64,000 nucleotides of DNA from Mesorhizobium sp. M1D.F.Ca.ET.043.01.1.1 (GCF_003952385.1 NZ_CP034444.1:6771001-6835000), one strand, 5' to 3'. Shown: positions 1-10,835, counted from the stretch's first letter. Program-made: numbers and translations. The notes: generated from the sequence alone by a model not told the origin.

Positions 1-50
1 CTGACGGCCCGGAAGAGGCTGATCCGACCGAGCTGGATACTATTTGTGGA

Positions 51-1106
51 ATGACCGATCCGGTGTTCTTCGCGCCTTCACGCCGGTATACGGCTGGCGA
101 GGTCGCGAATCTGACCGGCGCCAATCTCCTCGATACCTCGCAGGCCGAGATCGCCATCGAAGCGCTGGCGCCCGCCAATGAGGGCGGTGATGGGGCGCTG
201 GTCTTTGTCGACGGCAAGCGCAATTTCGCTTTGATGCAATCGCTCAAGGCGGCTGCCGTGCTGTGCCCTGCCGACTTTGCCAACAGAGCGCCGCAGGGAA
301 TCGCCGTGCTGGTGCATCCGCGCCCGCAGCAGGCCTTCGCCATGGTCGGACGGCTGCTCTTTCCGCAGGCTGCCACTCCGGGGCCGATGACCGGCGAAAC
401 CGGTATTTCGCCGCAGGCGCATATCGATCCGTCCGCGCATGTCGAAAGCGGAGCGATCGTGGAGGCAGGCGCCGTGATCGGTCCCGGTGCAGCCATAGGC
501 GCCGGCACGGTCATTGCGCCGCATGCCGTCATTGGCCGCTCCTGCAAGATAGGCCGCGACGGTTACGTCGGGCCGGGCGCCAGCATCCAATATGCGCTGA
601 TCGGCAATCGCGTCATCATTCATGGCGGCGCAAGGATCGGCCAGGACGGGTTCGGCTTCGTGGGCGGTGCCAAGGGACCCGAACGCGTGCCGCAGATCGG
701 TCGCGTCATCATCCAGGACGACGTGGAGATCGGCTCCAACTCGACCGTCGATCGCGGCGCGATGTCGGACACCGTCATCGGACAAGGCACCAAGATCGAC
801 AATCTGGTGCAGATCGCCCACAATGTTCGCATCGGCCGCAATTGCATTATAGCCGGGCTTTCGGGTATTTCCGGTTCCGTCGTCGTGGGCGACAACGTCA
901 CCATGGGTGGCGGTGTCGGCCTTGCCGACCATTTGACCATCGGTCCGGGAGCCAAGCTTGCTGCGAGAAGTGGATTCATGAGCAACGTGCCGGCAGGCGA
1001 GGTCTGGGGAGGCTATCCGGCGCAGCCGATGGCGGAAGCCATGCGCGAGATCGCGATGCTGCGGAGGCTGGCCAGGACGCGCAAGCAGGGCGACGGAAAT
1101 GGCTGA
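51..1106 (+). CDS. lpxD: UDP-3-O-acylglucosamine N-acyltransferase LpxD
   Basis: This enzyme adds the second 3-hydroxyacyl chain, from acyl-ACP, to UDP-3-O-acyl-glucosamine in cytoplasmic lipid A synthesis. The 351-residue protein has the family layout: an N-terminal uridine-binding part (about residues 1-100), then a long left-handed beta-helix of hexapeptide repeats (about 110-310, many I/V-G-x units) and a short helical tail. The catalytic histidine is probably in the QIAHNVRIG segment. The reading frame stays open upstream to the window edge, but ATG at 51 gives the usual rhizobial start [12 protein letters not shown]. It is the first visible gene of an lpx operon and overlaps fabZ by 8 bases. 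The 50 bases before it hold no recognisable gene end. Confidence 0.95.
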   Translation: MTDPVFFAPSRRYTAGEVANLTGANLLDTSQAEIAIEALAPANEGGDGALVFVDGKRNFALMQSLKAAAVLCPADFANRAPQGIAVLVHPRPQQAFAMVGRLLFPQAATPGPMTGETGISPQAHIDPSAHVESGAIVEAGAVIGPGAAIGAGTVIAPHAVIGRSCKIGRDGYVGPGASIQYALIGNRVIIHGGARIGQDGFGFVGGAKGPERVPQIGRVIIQDDVEIGSNSTVDRGAMSDTVIGQGTKIDNLVQIAHNVRIGRNCIIAGLSGISGSVVVGDNVTMGGGVGLADHLTIGPGAKLAARSGFMSNVPAGEVWGGYPAQPMAEAMREIAMLRRLARTRKQGDGNG

Positions 1107-1560
1107 CATGGTGGCGACGACACTCGAGGCGGTCGACATAATGGGGCTCATGAAGCTCCTGCCGCACCGTTATCCGTTCCTGCTGATCGACCGCATCGTC
1201 GACATCGACGGCAACGACTCCGCCGTGGGCATCAAGAATGTGACGATCAACGAACCGCACTTCCACGGCCATTTCCCGGAGCAGCCGGTGATGCCGGGCG
1301 TGCTCATCATCGAGGCCATGGCGCAGACGGCCGGCGCGATCTGCATCCGCAGCCTCAACACGGAAAAGCCGTCGCTGGTCTATTTCCTGACCATCGACAA
1401 CGCGAAATTCCGCAAACCGGTCGTTCCAGGCGACCAGCTGAAGATCCACGTCAAGAAAATAAAGATGCGCGGCAACCTGCTCAAATTCGCCTGCGAGGCC
1501 ATGGTGGATGGCGCGAAGGCGGCGGAAGCCGAAATCTCGGCTATGATGGTTACCGGCTGA
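1099..1560 (+). CDS. fabZ: 3-hydroxyacyl-ACP dehydratase FabZ
   Basis: FabZ dehydrates 3-hydroxyacyl-ACP in fatty acid elongation and competes with LpxA and LpxD for the same hydroxyacyl pool, which explains its place inside the lpx operon. The 153-residue hotdog-fold protein carries the family signatures [13 protein letters not shown] and the catalytic histidine segment [15 protein letters not shown], followed by EAMAQTAG, which holds the catalytic acid. The length is normal. The start ATG lies inside the end of lpxD, suggesting translational coupling, and lpxA follows after 9 bases. Confidence 0.97.
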   Translation: MADMVATTLEAVDIMGLMKLLPHRYPFLLIDRIVDIDGNDSAVGIKNVTINEPHFHGHFPEQPVMPGVLIIEAMAQTAGAICIRSLNTEKPSLVYFLTIDNAKFRKPVVPGDQLKIHVKKIKMRGNLLKFACEAMVDGAKAAEAEISAMMVTG

Positions 1561-1569
1561 CGGTTCGAA

Positions 1570-2412
1570 ATGCTCATGAAAATCCAGACATCGATCCATC
1601 CTTCCTCGATCATCGAAGAAGGGGCGCAACTCGGCGAAGGCGTCCGCATCGGACCATTCTGCCATGTGAGCGCCGACGCCGTGATCGGCGACCGGGTCGA
1701 ACTGGTCAGCCACGTCTCGGTGATGGGCGCGACCACCATCGGTGCCGCGACCAAGGTCTATCCGATGGCGATCCTGGGCGGCCCGCCGCAGAACACAAAG
1801 CATAAGGGCGGCCGCACCACGCTGGTCATCGGCGAGAACTGCACGATCCGCGAAGGCGTCACCATGCATCTCGGCACGGATTCCAGCCGCGGCGAGACGA
1901 CCGTGGGCGACAACGGCAATTTCCTTGCCTATGCCCACATCGCCCATGATTGCGTCGTCGGCAGGGACGCCACTTTTGCCAACGGGGCAACGCTCGGCGG
2001 ACATTGCGAAATCGGCGACAACGTCTATATAGGCGGCCTCAGCGCCGTTCATCAATTCGTGCGCGTCGGCGACAATGCCTTTCTCGGCGGGTGCTCGGCT
2101 TTTGTCGGCGACGTCATTCCTTACGCCATCGCCGCCGGCAACCGCGCCAGCTTGCGTGGCCTCAACATCATCGGCCTGAAGCGCTCCGGTCTGCCGCGCG
2201 CCGAAATCTATTTATTGCGCAGGGCTTACAGGATGATCTTCGACCGCTCCCGCACCGTTGCCGAGAATGTCGAAATCGCCAAGACGGAATTCGCCTCGTC
2301 GCCAACGGCCATGAAGATCATCGATTTCATCACCAGCCGCGGCAAGCGGCACTATGCCGTTCCGTCGCTCAAGGGTGGCGGCGACGATGACAATGGCGAT
2401 GACGAGGGCTGA
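1570..2412 (+). CDS. lpxA: UDP-N-acetylglucosamine acyltransferase LpxA
   Basis: This is the first committed step of lipid A synthesis: transfer of a 3-hydroxyacyl chain from ACP to the 3-OH of UDP-GlcNAc. The protein has 280 residues, with a hexapeptide beta-helix over roughly the first 190 (for example GVRIGPFCHV, GDRVELVSHV) and a C-terminal helical domain with the typical GLKRSGLPRAEI segment. The AHIAHDCVVG stretch contains the likely catalytic histidine. A second in-frame ATG at 1576 (MKIQTSIHP) is an equally good start. The acidic tail overlaps the beginning of lpxI by 26 bases. Confidence 0.96.
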   Translation: MLMKIQTSIHPSSIIEEGAQLGEGVRIGPFCHVSADAVIGDRVELVSHVSVMGATTIGAATKVYPMAILGGPPQNTKHKGGRTTLVIGENCTIREGVTMHLGTDSSRGETTVGDNGNFLAYAHIAHDCVVGRDATFANGATLGGHCEIGDNVYIGGLSAVHQFVRVGDNAFLGGCSAFVGDVIPYAIAAGNRASLRGLNIIGLKRSGLPRAEIYLLRRAYRMIFDRSRTVAENVEIAKTEFASSPTAMKIIDFITSRGKRHYAVPSLKGGGDDDNGDDEG

Positions 2413-3301
2413 TCCGGCGGGATCAGCGCTTGAACTTGCGCCGGGCTCCAGGGTCGGGATCATCGCCGGTGGCGGCAGCCTGCCGGTGGAAGTTGCCGAT
2501 GGTCTCGCCGCGCACGGCTATCCGCCCTTCGTCCTGTTGATGGAGGGTGAGGCTGACTGCAAGCAACAACTCGGCCGATACGAGAACGTCACCATGGCGC
2601 TCGAGCAGATCGGCTCTCTGGTGTCCACACTGAAACACCACGGTGTGACCCATCTGGTGCTTGCCGGCGAAATCAAGCGCAGGCCAAGGCTGAGCAACAT
2701 GCGTCCCAGTCTCGGGTTGTTGGCGATCGTACCGTCGGTGATCGCTGCACTGGCGCGCGGCGACGATGGGCTTTTGAAGGTTCTGACGCGGGGCCTCGAA
2801 AAGCGGGGCATCAAAGTCGTCGGCGCGCATGAGGTCGTGCCCGAACTGACGGCCGGTGAAGGCACGTTGACGGCGACCCGGCCAAGCAAATCCGACTGGC
2901 GCGATATCGAGGCGGGCCGTGCGGCCGCCAAGGCCATCGGCGCGCTCGACATCGGCCAGGCGGCGATCGCGATCGCAGGTCGGGTCATCGCGCTGGAAGG
3001 CGTCGAAGGCACCAACGGCCTGCTCGAAAGGACACGCGACTTGCGCGGGCACGGCAGGCTCGCCGGGAAGACGCGCGGCGTTCTCGTCAAATGTGCCAAG
3101 CCGGGCCAGGAATTGCGCGCCGACCTGCCTTCGATAGGGCCGCAGACGGTCGAGGCGGCACATGCCGCCGGCCTTGCCGGCATAGCCGTCGAAGCCGGCC
3201 GCTCGCTAATCCTCGAAGGCCCGACAACACTGGCGCGAGCAAATGCGCTCGGCTTGTTCATTGTCGGGCTCCCGGCAACGGGGTCGGCTGATGGCAGGTG
3301 A
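2387..3301 (+). CDS. lpxI: UDP-2,3-diacylglucosamine pyrophosphatase LpxI
   Basis: LpxI hydrolyses UDP-2,3-diacylglucosamine to lipid X and UMP; alphaproteobacteria use it in place of LpxH. The protein (304 residues from this start) is of the DUF1009 type: an N-terminal nucleotide-binding half beginning VGIIAGGGSLP and a catalytic half with EGTNGLLERT, GVLVKCAKPGQ and the DLPSIGPQTVE segment. Three in-frame ATG codons (2387, 2393, 2399) compete. 2387 is preferred because GGGTGG lies about 8 bases upstream. The gene overlaps lpxA by 26 bases and lpxB by 11, so the four genes are very probably one transcript. Confidence 0.93.
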   Translation: MTMAMTRADPAGSALELAPGSRVGIIAGGGSLPVEVADGLAAHGYPPFVLLMEGEADCKQQLGRYENVTMALEQIGSLVSTLKHHGVTHLVLAGEIKRRPRLSNMRPSLGLLAIVPSVIAALARGDDGLLKVLTRGLEKRGIKVVGAHEVVPELTAGEGTLTATRPSKSDWRDIEAGRAAAKAIGALDIGQAAIAIAGRVIALEGVEGTNGLLERTRDLRGHGRLAGKTRGVLVKCAKPGQELRADLPSIGPQTVEAAHAAGLAGIAVEAGRSLILEGPTTLARANALGLFIVGLPATGSADGR

Positions 3302-4478
3302 GAAGCCGCTCAAGATCGCAATCGTCGCCGGTGAGGAATCCGGTGATCTGCTCGGCGCTGACATCGTGCGCGCACTGGAGAGGACGACCGGCCGCAAGAT
3401 CCGGCTCGTCGGCATTGGCGGCCGGCATCTGCAGGAACTGGGGCTGACACCGCTTTTCGACGGCAGCGAGATCGCGCTGATGGGCTTCAGCGCTGTCTTG
3501 CGCGATCTGCCGCGGCTGATGCGCCGGATCAGCCAGACGGCCGCCACCGTTGCGGCCGAGCGGCCGGATTGCCTGGTTACCATCGACAGTCCCGACTTTT
3601 CGTTGCGTGTCGCCAAAAAGGTCCGCGCTACGGCCCCCGCCATCCCGATCGTCCACTATGTCTGTCCGAGCGTGTGGGCATGGCGACCGGGCAGGGCGGT
3701 GGCGATGAAGCCTTATGTCGACCACATCCTCTGCATCCTGCCTTTCGAGGTGAAGGCGCTCGCTCGTCTTGGCGGGCCGCCCGGCACCTATGTCGGCCAT
3801 CGGCTGACGCAGGATCCGGGCGTGCTTGGCGCCGCCAAGGCGCAGAGCTTGCCTCGCGACCTGTCGGAGGATCGCGTCAAGACCCTGCTTGTGCTGCCGG
3901 GCTCGCGCCGCGGCGAGGTGCGCCGGCTGATCGAGCCGTTCGGCAAGACGATGTCGGTTCTGCGCCAGCGTGGCCACCGGTTACGCCTGCTGCTGCCGAC
4001 GGTGCCGCATGTCGCCGACTTGGTGAAAACGTCGGTCGCGACGTGGGACGAGAAACCCGAGATCATCACCGAACCGGAGCGCAAATGGCAGGCTTTCGGC
4101 AAGGCCGATGCGGCTTTGATCGCGTCCGGAACGGTTTCGCTGGAGCTGGCGCTTTCCGACGTCCCGATGGTCTCCAGCTACAAGCTCGACCCGATCGCCA
4201 GACAGTTGGCGCAGCATCTCGTGACGACGTGGTCGGCGCTGCTGCCCAACCTGATCGCCGATCGCGCTCTGGTGCCGGAGTTCTACGACCAGTATGTCAG
4301 GCCGGAGAACCTGGCGCGTCAGCTGGAAGCCCTGTTTGTCGACACCGGCATGCGCGCCTGGCAGAAAGCGGGCTTCGCCGAGATAGCCAGGCGCATGGCG
4401 ACCGAGAGGCCCTCCGGCGAAATCGCCGCCGAGGTGGTGATGGGGTGTATTAGGAAGGGAGTAGTGAGTAGTGAGTAG
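3291..4478 (+). CDS. lpxB: Lipid-A-disaccharide synthase LpxB
   Basis: LpxB condenses lipid X with UDP-2,3-diacylglucosamine to the beta-1,6 disaccharide, a membrane-peripheral GT19 reaction. From ATG 3291 the protein has 395 residues, the normal length. Visible signatures are IVAGEESGDLLGADI at the N-terminus, VCPSVWAWRPGRA in the middle, and LVLPGSRRGEV plus ASGTVSLELAL in the nucleotide-binding half. An earlier in-frame ATG at 3243 would add 16 residues unlike the family. The last residues (GVVSSE) and the TAG stop are encoded by a GTAGTGA-type repeat, described separately. Confidence 0.96.
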   Translation: MAGEKPLKIAIVAGEESGDLLGADIVRALERTTGRKIRLVGIGGRHLQELGLTPLFDGSEIALMGFSAVLRDLPRLMRRISQTAATVAAERPDCLVTIDSPDFSLRVAKKVRATAPAIPIVHYVCPSVWAWRPGRAVAMKPYVDHILCILPFEVKALARLGGPPGTYVGHRLTQDPGVLGAAKAQSLPRDLSEDRVKTLLVLPGSRRGEVRRLIEPFGKTMSVLRQRGHRLRLLLPTVPHVADLVKTSVATWDEKPEIITEPERKWQAFGKADAALIASGTVSLELALSDVPMVSSYKLDPIARQLAQHLVTTWSALLPNLIADRALVPEFYDQYVRPENLARQLEALFVDTGMRAWQKAGFAEIARRMATERPSGEIAAEVVMGCIRKGVVSSE

Positions 4479-4540
4479 AGAGTGCGCGGCATTCACTGTG
4501 TCAGCGCCACTACTCACTACTCCCTATTCACTACTCACTC
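4457..4540. repeat. 17-bp inverted repeat between convergent lpxB and gltA
   Basis: GGGAGTAGTGAGTAGTG at 4457-4473 is exactly the reverse complement of 4508-4524; a further related copy (CACTACTCACTC type) runs to 4540. The arms are built from short GTAGTGA units, so the element is both a tandem and an inverted repeat. It covers the last codons and stop of lpxB and reaches the stop of gltA. It could act as a bidirectional terminator, although there is no clear T-run. Confidence 0.8.
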
Positions 4541-5867
4541 ATCTCTTTGCAATCGGCACGTAGTCCCGTTCCGTTGCGCCGGTGTAGAGCTGGCGAGGGC
4601 GGCCAATCTTCTGGTGCGGATCCTCGATCATTTCCTTCCACTGCGCGATCCAGCCGACGGTGCGGGCAACCGCGAACAGCACCGTGAACATGGTGGTGGG
4701 GAAGCCCAGCGCCTTCAGCGTGATGCCGGAATAGAAGTCGACATTGGGATAGAGCTTCTTGGCGATGAAATACTCGTCGGTCAGTGCGATCTTCTCCAGC
4801 TCCATCGCGATGTCGAGCAGCGGATCATCCTTGATGCCGAGCTCGCCCAGCACCTCATGCGCCGTCTTCTGCATGATCTTGGCGCGCGGATCGTAGTTCT
4901 TGTAGACGCGGTGGCCGAAACCCATCAGGCGGAACGGATCGTTCTTATCCTTGGCGCGGGCGATGAACTCCGGGATGTGGTCGACATGGCCGATCTCGCC
5001 CAGCATGTTGAGCGCCGCCTCGTTGGCGCCGCCATGCGCCGGACCCCACAGGCAGGCGATGCCGGCGGCGATGCAGGCGAACGGATTGGCGCCCGAAGAA
5101 CCTGCAAGCCGAACGGTCGATGTCGACGCGTTCTGCTCGTGGTCGGCGTGCAGGATGAAGATGCGCTCCATGGCGCGCGCCAGCACCGGATTGATCTTGT
5201 ACTCCTCGCACGGCACGGCAAAGCACATGTGCAGGAAGTTCGCCGCGAAGCCCAGATCGTTCTTCGGGTAAATGAAAGGCTGGCCGATGTGGTATTTATA
5301 GGCCATCGCCGCGATCGTCGGCATCTTGGCGATCAGGCGCATCGAGGCGACCATGCGCTGGTAGGGATCAGAGATGTCTGTCGAGTCATGATAGAAGGCC
5401 GACAGCGCGCCGACCACGCCGCACATGACGGCCATCGGATGCGCGTCGCGCCGGAAGCCGGTGAAGAAGCGCGACATCTGCTCATGCACCATGGTGTGGC
5501 GCGTCACGCGGTAGTCGAAGTCGTCCTTCTGCGCCTTGGTCGGCAATTCGCCGTAGAGCAGGAGGTAGCAGACCTCGAGGAAGTCGCCATGCTCGGCAAG
5601 CTGGTCGATCGGGTAGCCGCGATGAAGCAAGATGCCGGCGTCGCCGTCGATGAAGGTGATCGCCGACTCGCAGCTCGCCGTCGAGGTGAAGCCTGGATCG
5701 TAGGTGAACGCCCCGGTGGTGCTGTAAAGCGCGCCGATGTCGATGACGTCAGGCCCGGTCGAGCCGCTTCGCACCTTCAATTCGTGGGTCTTGCCGGCGA
5801 GTTCGAGCTTGGCGGTCGACTCATGCGCCTTGCCGCCCGATTCCAGTTTTGTCGCAGCTTCGCTCAT
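4539..5867 (-). CDS. gltA: Citrate synthase
   Basis: This TCA-cycle entry enzyme makes citrate from oxaloacetate and acetyl-CoA. The protein has 442 residues and is the type I (hexameric, Gram-negative) form. It shows the active-site histidine in the [14 protein letters not shown] segment, the second histidine in [14 protein letters not shown], and the late aspartate region with [10 protein letters not shown] start at ATG 5867 is favoured because GGAG lies 7 bases upstream; a TTG two codons earlier is less likely. The gene is transcribed away from gltX with a 180-base gap, so it probably has its own promoter. It ends tail to tail with lpxB. Confidence 0.97.
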   Translation of the reverse strand: MSEAATKLESGGKAHESTAKLELAGKTHELKVRSGSTGPDVIDIGALYSTTGAFTYDPGFTSTASCESAITFIDGDAGILLHRGYPIDQLAEHGDFLEVCYLLLYGELPTKAQKDDFDYRVTRHTMVHEQMSRFFTGFRRDAHPMAVMCGVVGALSAFYHDSTDISDPYQRMVASMRLIAKMPTIAAMAYKYHIGQPFIYPKNDLGFAANFLHMCFAVPCEEYKINPVLARAMERIFILHADHEQNASTSTVRLAGSSGANPFACIAAGIACLWGPAHGGANEAALNMLGEIGHVDHIPEFIARAKDKNDPFRLMGFGHRVYKNYDPRAKIMQKTAHEVLGELGIKDDPLLDIAMELEKIALTDEYFIAKKLYPNVDFYSGITLKALGFPTTMFTVLFAVARTVGWIAQWKEMIEDPHQKIGRPRQLYTGATERDYVPIAKR

Positions 5868-6049
5868 TCTCAAACTCCTTTATGTTTCCTCATGCCGGCA
5901 AGGCAATTCCTGCAAACGACACGTCGAAATCACCGGAATGCGCGAACTTACCACCGCATTTTAGGAGGTGCGTGCCTGATTGGGCCAAGGCCTAATGTTG
6001 CACTGCGAAACACACCTTTCAATGCCAATCTTTTTGGGCCAGTTCGCTC

Positions 6050-7474
6050 CTAATCGATTTGATCTCCAATCCGCGCCAGGGCCTCCTCGCGTCCCAACAC
6101 GGCAAGCACGTCGAAGACGCCAGGCGAGGTGCTGCGGCCGGTGAGCGCGGCTCTCAGCGGTTGCGCCACGGCGCCAAGCTTGTGTCCGCCGGCCTGGGCA
6201 AAGTCACGAATTGCGGCTTCCGCGGCCGCGGCGCTCCATTCGCCGGAAACCGCGGCGAGCGCGGCATGAGCACCGCGCAAAGTGGCGCGCGCCTCACCGC
6301 CGAGCAACCCAGCGGCCTTCTCGTCGAGCTGCAGGGGGCGTTTTGCGAACAGGAAGGCGGCTCCATCCACGAGTTCGACCAGCGTCTTCGCCCGCTCCTT
6401 GAGGCCGGGCATGGCGGCCAGCAGTTGCGCCTTGCGCCTGTCGTCGAGCTTTGCCGCGAGCGCCGGGCCTCCTTCGAGATGGGGCAAGGTGGCGACGAAC
6501 ACGTCGACGAGGGCCTTGTCGTCCATCTGGCGCATATGCACGCCGTTGAGCGCCTCGAGCTTGGCGAAGTCGAAACGCGCGGCGCCCTTGTTGACGTCGC
6601 CGATATCGAACCAGGAGATCATGTCCTTGATCGACATCACCTCGTCGTCGCCATGGCTCCAGCCGAGCCTCGCCAGATAGTTGAGCAGGGCCTCCGGCAG
6701 ATAGCCCATCGCGCGATAGGCCTCGACGCCGAGCGCGCCGTGGCGCTTCGACAGCTTGGCGCCGTCGGCGCCGTGGATCAGCGGGATGTGCGACATCGAC
6801 GGCACGGTCCAGCCCATGGCGTTGTAGATCACGGTCTGGCGCGCGGCGTTGGTCAGATGGTCGTCGCCACGGATAATGTGGGTGACGCCCATGTCATGGT
6901 CGTCGACGACCACGGCATGCATGTAGGTCGGGTTGCCGTCCGAGCGCAGGATGATGAAGTCGTCGAGATCCTTGTTCGGAAAGCGCACCTCGCCCTGCAC
7001 GCGGTCATGCACGATCGTCTCGCCTTCGGTCGGCGCCTTGACGCGGATCGCCCCCTTGACGCCGGCAGGCGCCCCGGACGGATCGCGGTCGCGCCATTGG
7101 CCGTTGTAGCGCGGCGGCATGCCCTTGGCCCGCGCCGCCTCGCGCATGGCATCGAGTTCCGCCGGCGTCTCGTAGGCGTAATAGGCCTTGCGCAGGCGCA
7201 CGAGCTCCTCGGCGACCTCGCGGTGGCGCGGGGCGCGCTCGAACTGGGAGACGGCGTCGCCGTCCCAGGAAAGGCCAAGCCAGGTCAGTCCTTCCAGGAT
7301 GGCGGCTGTCGCAGCCTCGGTGGAGCGCTCGCGATCGGTGTCCTCGATGCGCAGCAGCATCGTGCCGCCGGTGTGCCTGGCGTAGAGCCAGTTGAACAGC
7401 GCCGTCCGCGCCCCGCCGATGTGCAGGTAGCCGGTGGGCGAGGGGGCAAAGCGGGTGACGACCTTGTCGGACAT
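6050..7474 (-). CDS. gltX: Glutamate--tRNA ligase
   Basis: This class I aminoacyl-tRNA synthetase charges tRNA-Glu in the cytoplasm. The 474-residue protein begins with the HIGH-type site [19 protein letters not shown] and has the KMSKS-type loop as GAKLSKRHG. The C-terminal part matches the anticodon-binding helical domain. Many alphaproteobacteria carry two GltX paralogs, one of which misacylates tRNA-Gln for amidation; the sequence does not settle which this is. It is divergent from comEC with about 100 bases between starts. Confidence 0.96.
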   Translation of the reverse strand: MSDKVVTRFAPSPTGYLHIGGARTALFNWLYARHTGGTMLLRIEDTDRERSTEAATAAILEGLTWLGLSWDGDAVSQFERAPRHREVAEELVRLRKAYYAYETPAELDAMREAARAKGMPPRYNGQWRDRDPSGAPAGVKGAIRVKAPTEGETIVHDRVQGEVRFPNKDLDDFIILRSDGNPTYMHAVVVDDHDMGVTHIIRGDDHLTNAARQTVIYNAMGWTVPSMSHIPLIHGADGAKLSKRHGALGVEAYRAMGYLPEALLNYLARLGWSHGDDEVMSIKDMISWFDIGDVNKGAARFDFAKLEALNGVHMRQMDDKALVDVFVATLPHLEGGPALAAKLDDRRKAQLLAAMPGLKERAKTLVELVDGAAFLFAKRPLQLDEKAAGLLGGEARATLRGAHAALAAVSGEWSAAAAEAAIRDFAQAGGHKLGAVAQPLRAALTGRSTSPGVFDVLAVLGREEALARIGDQID

Positions 7475-7575
7475 GGAACTCTCGAAGAAGCACTGAAACG
7501 GGCGTGATTGCGCGGGCTTTCGCGCAGGTGGCGTTCATGTAGCATAGGAGGTCTGGGGCGCAAGGGGCAGACCCG

Positions 7576-10041
7576 ATGGCTGGACGTGGCCGGGGCGAGG
7601 AGGAGGGCGAAGGGACGACGGCTGGCGTCAGCGAGCGCTTGCTGTTTGCCGGCGCCGTGCCTGCCGAAGCGATGCCGGTCCTGCTCCCGGAGCGGCACCT
7701 GCCTGTGGACGTTCCATCGCCCGACGGCACCCCCGCCCGCCCGACGTCTCCGCCGGCAGCCATCGACCGGATCCGCCGACAGTTCCGCGGCGCTTCGTTT
7801 TCCGTGTTTCGCCGGAGCGTCGCCGTCGCGGCCGCTACCGAACTCGACCGCGGCGTCGGCTTCCTGCTGGTGCCGGTGTTCCTGGCCGCCGGCGTGATCC
7901 TCTATTTTTCCTTGAATGCCGAGCCGGACCTCTACAGGCCGCTGGCGGCGGCAGCGCTGATGGCTGTCTGCGTGGCGGTCTCGCGCTCTTGGCCGAAGAC
8001 GCATCTCGTCTTCATGGCGGCGCTGTTTTGCGCCTTGGGCTTCGTCGCCGCGAAGGTCGAGACATGGCGCGTCGCAACACCTATGCTCGGCTCCGAAATC
8101 CAGACGCGGCTGACCGGGCGCGTCGTCGTCGCCGAGGAGATGGCCAATGGCCGGGTGCGGCTGACCATCGATCTCGTGTCGACCGCGCATCCGACGCTGC
8201 GCTACGCGCCGGACCGCGTCAGGCTCTCGGCTCGCAGGATGCCGCCGGACATGAAGGCTGGATCGCTGGTGACGGGCTATGCGCGGCTTTTGCCGCCGAC
8301 AGGCCCGGTCCGCCCCGAGAGTTATGATTTTTCCTTCGACAGCTATTTTTCCGGCATCGGCGGCAGCGGCTTTTTCCTAGGCGATCCGAAAGTCCTTCCG
8401 GCAACCGCCCCGCCGGCAGAGACGAGCATCGCCTCGGCGATCGAAAACGCGCGCGAGAACATCGCCGATCACATCAGAAGCACCGTCGGCGGACCCGAAG
8501 GCGAAATCGCCGCGGCGTTGATTGTCGGCGTTCGCGCCGGCATTCCCGAAGACATCAACGAAGCGATGCGGCGCACCGGCATCTATCACATCATCTCAAT
8601 CTCCGGCCTGCACATGGCGCTGGTCGCCGGCACGATCATGTTCCTGCTGCGCGGCGCCTTTGCGCTGTTTCCGGATTTCTCGTCGCGCCGGCCGGTGAAG
8701 AAATACGCCGCGGCGATCGCGCTTGCCTCGATCGCCGCTTACCTCGTCATCTCCGGCATCGTGGTGGCGGCCGAGCGGAGCTTCATCATGCTCGCCGTGA
8801 TGCTGGTCGCCGTGCTCTTCGACCGCGCGGCGCTGACGATGCGCAATTTGGCGATCTCGGCCATCGCCGTCATCCTTGTCTCGCCGCACGAAGTGGTCGG
8901 TCCGAGCTTCCAGATGTCCTTCGCGGCCACCGCCGCCCTGGTCGGCGCCTATGCCGGCTTTGCCGACTATCGCGCCGGCAAAGCGACCGTGCCGCCGGCA
9001 AAGCGCTCCTTCCTCGGGTTCTTGTCGCGAAAACTGGCGATTGGCGTGGGTGGCGCCGCCGTAACCTCGCTCATCGCGGGCAGCGCGACACTACTGTTTG
9101 CGATCTGGCACTTCCAGCGCGTCTCGCCGCTCAGTCTGCTCGCCAATCTGGCGGTGATGCCGATCGTTTCGCTGATCGTCATGCCGTTCGCCGTGCTGAG
9201 CGCGTTGGCGATGCCGTTCGGTTTCGACGGTCCGTTCCTCTACGTGATGGGCAAGGGCCTGACTGCGACGATTGCCATTTCGGTATGGATTTCCGAGCGC
9301 TCGCCCGTCGATGCCGTGGGATTGATCTCGATCCAATCGGTGCTGCTGGCGACGATCGCGCTGGTCATCGCGACCATGGCCACCACCTGGCTCAGATTGG
9401 CAGCCGTGCCGTTCGCGCTTGCTGCTCTGCTCACCATTCCGCATGTCCGCACGCCGGATGTGTTGATCTCGGAGGACGCGCATCTGGTGGCAATGCCGAT
9501 CGGCGGCGGCGAGCTCGCTATCAACCGCGAACGCTCCAACGAGTTCACCATCGACAACTGGAAGCGCGCGCTGAAAGCCGAGGAAATCGTGCCGCCGGAG
9601 ACATTCGCCAAAGGCGCGCTGGATATCGCAGATCCCGTCGACCTGCCGCCGGGATCGCCATTCTATTGCACCGGCGATCTCTGCATCGGCCGGCATCCGT
9701 CCGGCGCGATCGTCGCGTTGGCGGAAAATCGCAACAGCGCCAGGCCGGCCTGCGGCTATGCCGACCTCATTGTCATCAACGACGCCACGGCCTACAATCC
9801 TTGCCGCGATCCACGCATTCTTGTCGTCACCAAACGCCAACTTGCTCGCCATGGAAGCGCTGCCGTCTTCTTCGATCCGCAATCGGCGACGGCGCAACCT
9901 GTCATTCAATACGCCGTCGAGAAGCCCTATCGCCCCTGGCACGAACAGCGGAGCTACTCGCGCGAGGCGAGGGGCCTGGCGCCTTACAAGCGGCCCGAAA
10001 AGCCAGAGGCAAAGCCACAGCCGCTCAGTAGCGGCGAATGA
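7576..10041 (+). CDS. comEC: ComEC/Rec2-family DNA uptake channel protein
   Basis: ComEC is the inner-membrane channel that passes single-stranded DNA in natural transformation. The 821-residue protein has N-terminal membrane helices, a DUF4131-like OB-fold region (about 150-270), and the polytopic competence domain containing [18 protein letters not shown] and further helices to about residue 620. The C-terminal 190 residues (from about [11 protein letters not shown]) keep only a remnant of the metallo-beta-lactamase-like domain: I see no HxHxDH metal motif. The start is uncertain, as the first 30 residues are low complexity. The stop overlaps the end of lexA by 17 bases on the opposite strand. 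Confidence 0.88.
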   Translation: MAGRGRGEEEGEGTTAGVSERLLFAGAVPAEAMPVLLPERHLPVDVPSPDGTPARPTSPPAAIDRIRRQFRGASFSVFRRSVAVAAATELDRGVGFLLVPVFLAAGVILYFSLNAEPDLYRPLAAAALMAVCVAVSRSWPKTHLVFMAALFCALGFVAAKVETWRVATPMLGSEIQTRLTGRVVVAEEMANGRVRLTIDLVSTAHPTLRYAPDRVRLSARRMPPDMKAGSLVTGYARLLPPTGPVRPESYDFSFDSYFSGIGGSGFFLGDPKVLPATAPPAETSIASAIENARENIADHIRSTVGGPEGEIAAALIVGVRAGIPEDINEAMRRTGIYHIISISGLHMALVAGTIMFLLRGAFALFPDFSSRRPVKKYAAAIALASIAAYLVISGIVVAAERSFIMLAVMLVAVLFDRAALTMRNLAISAIAVILVSPHEVVGPSFQMSFAATAALVGAYAGFADYRAGKATVPPAKRSFLGFLSRKLAIGVGGAAVTSLIAGSATLLFAIWHFQRVSPLSLLANLAVMPIVSLIVMPFAVLSALAMPFGFDGPFLYVMGKGLTATIAISVWISERSPVDAVGLISIQSVLLATIALVIATMATTWLRLAAVPFALAALLTIPHVRTPDVLISEDAHLVAMPIGGGELAINRERSNEFTIDNWKRALKAEEIVPPETFAKGALDIADPVDLPPGSPFYCTGDLCIGRHPSGAIVALAENRNSARPACGYADLIVINDATAYNPCRDPRILVVTKRQLARHGSAAVFFDPQSATAQPVIQYAVEKPYRPWHEQRSYSREARGLAPYKRPEKPEAKPQPLSSGE

Positions 10042-10759
10042 GTCCGACTAGCTTGCCCTGCACCTTGACCCTGTCCGGCCCGAAGATGCGGGTCTCATAG
10101 GCGGGATTGGCGGCCTCGAGCGCGATCGAGGCACCCTTGCGGCGGAAGCGCTTCAGCGTCGCTTCCTCGTCGTCGACGAGGGCCACCACGATTTCACCCG
10201 GGCTTGCCGTGTTGGCGTTGCGGATGATGACCGTATCGCCGTCGAAGATACCGGCCTCGATCATCGAGTCGCCTTTGACTTCCAGGGCATAATGCTCGCC
10301 GCCCGCGATCATGTCCGGCGGCACTGTGATCGAATGCGTCTGATGCTGGATGGCATCGATCGGCACACCGGCGGCGATGCGACCCATGACCGGAATGGAT
10401 ACGGCCGAAACGACGTCGTCATCATTGCTGGGCGTAGGCGTGCGCGAGGGCGCCGCAGGCTTGATCTGCCGGCCGAGATTGCCTTGGCCGCCCTGGATGA
10501 CGCTTGGCGAGAATTTCTTCGCCGCATTGAGGCCGGGCGCGATCGAATCGGGCAGCCTCAGGACTTCCAGGGCACGCGCCCGGTTCGGCAGCCGGCGAAT
10601 GAAACCGCGCTCTTCCAGCGCCGTGATCAGGCGATGGATGCCCGACTTCGAGGCAAGGTCGAGCGCTTCCTTCATCTCGTCGAAAGACGGCGGAATGCCG
10701 CTTTCCTTGAGCCGTTCATGGATGAACATCAGGAGTTCATGTTGTTTGCGCGTCAGCAT
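10025..10759 (-). CDS. lexA: SOS repressor LexA
   Basis: LexA represses DNA-damage genes and cleaves itself when RecA is active. From ATG 10759 it has 244 residues: an N-terminal winged helix ([17 protein letters not shown], with the recognition helix near SKSGIHRLI), a linker of about 60 residues, the Ala-Gly cleavage site in GRIAAGVPI, and the catalytic serine in [10 protein letters not shown] with the lysine in EEATLKRF. Upstream in-frame codons to 10900 add a segment not found in the family. A GTTC-N7-GTTC box sits 62 bases before the start, so the gene should be autoregulated. Confidence 0.96.
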   Translation of the reverse strand: MLTRKQHELLMFIHERLKESGIPPSFDEMKEALDLASKSGIHRLITALEERGFIRRLPNRARALEVLRLPDSIAPGLNAAKKFSPSVIQGGQGNLGRQIKPAAPSRTPTPSNDDDVVSAVSIPVMGRIAAGVPIDAIQHQTHSITVPPDMIAGGEHYALEVKGDSMIEAGIFDGDTVIIRNANTASPGEIVVALVDDEEATLKRFRRKGASIALEAANPAYETRIFGPDRVKVQGKLVGLIRRY

Positions 10760-10820
10760 GGCGGCCCCCATGGGTTCTGAAACCAGAATCAGAAAAACAA
10801 ACCCAGAACAAACACTATCT

Positions 10821-10835
10821 GTTCCAGTTGTGTTC
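10821..10835. promoter_or_regulatory. LexA (SOS) box upstream of lexA
   Basis: GTTC-CAGTTGT-GTTC on the plus strand (GAAC-N7-GAAC read on the lexA strand) matches the direct-repeat LexA box of alphaproteobacteria. It lies between the lexA start (10759) and the end of moeA (10876), where an autoregulatory operator is expected. Confidence 0.85.

Noticed and set aside
4482..7507. Long plus-strand reading frames opposite gltA and gltX (up to 523 codons)
   Set aside because: They are antisense frames of GC-rich genes; their translations are Arg/His-rich without family similarity, while the opposite strand encodes well-known enzymes.
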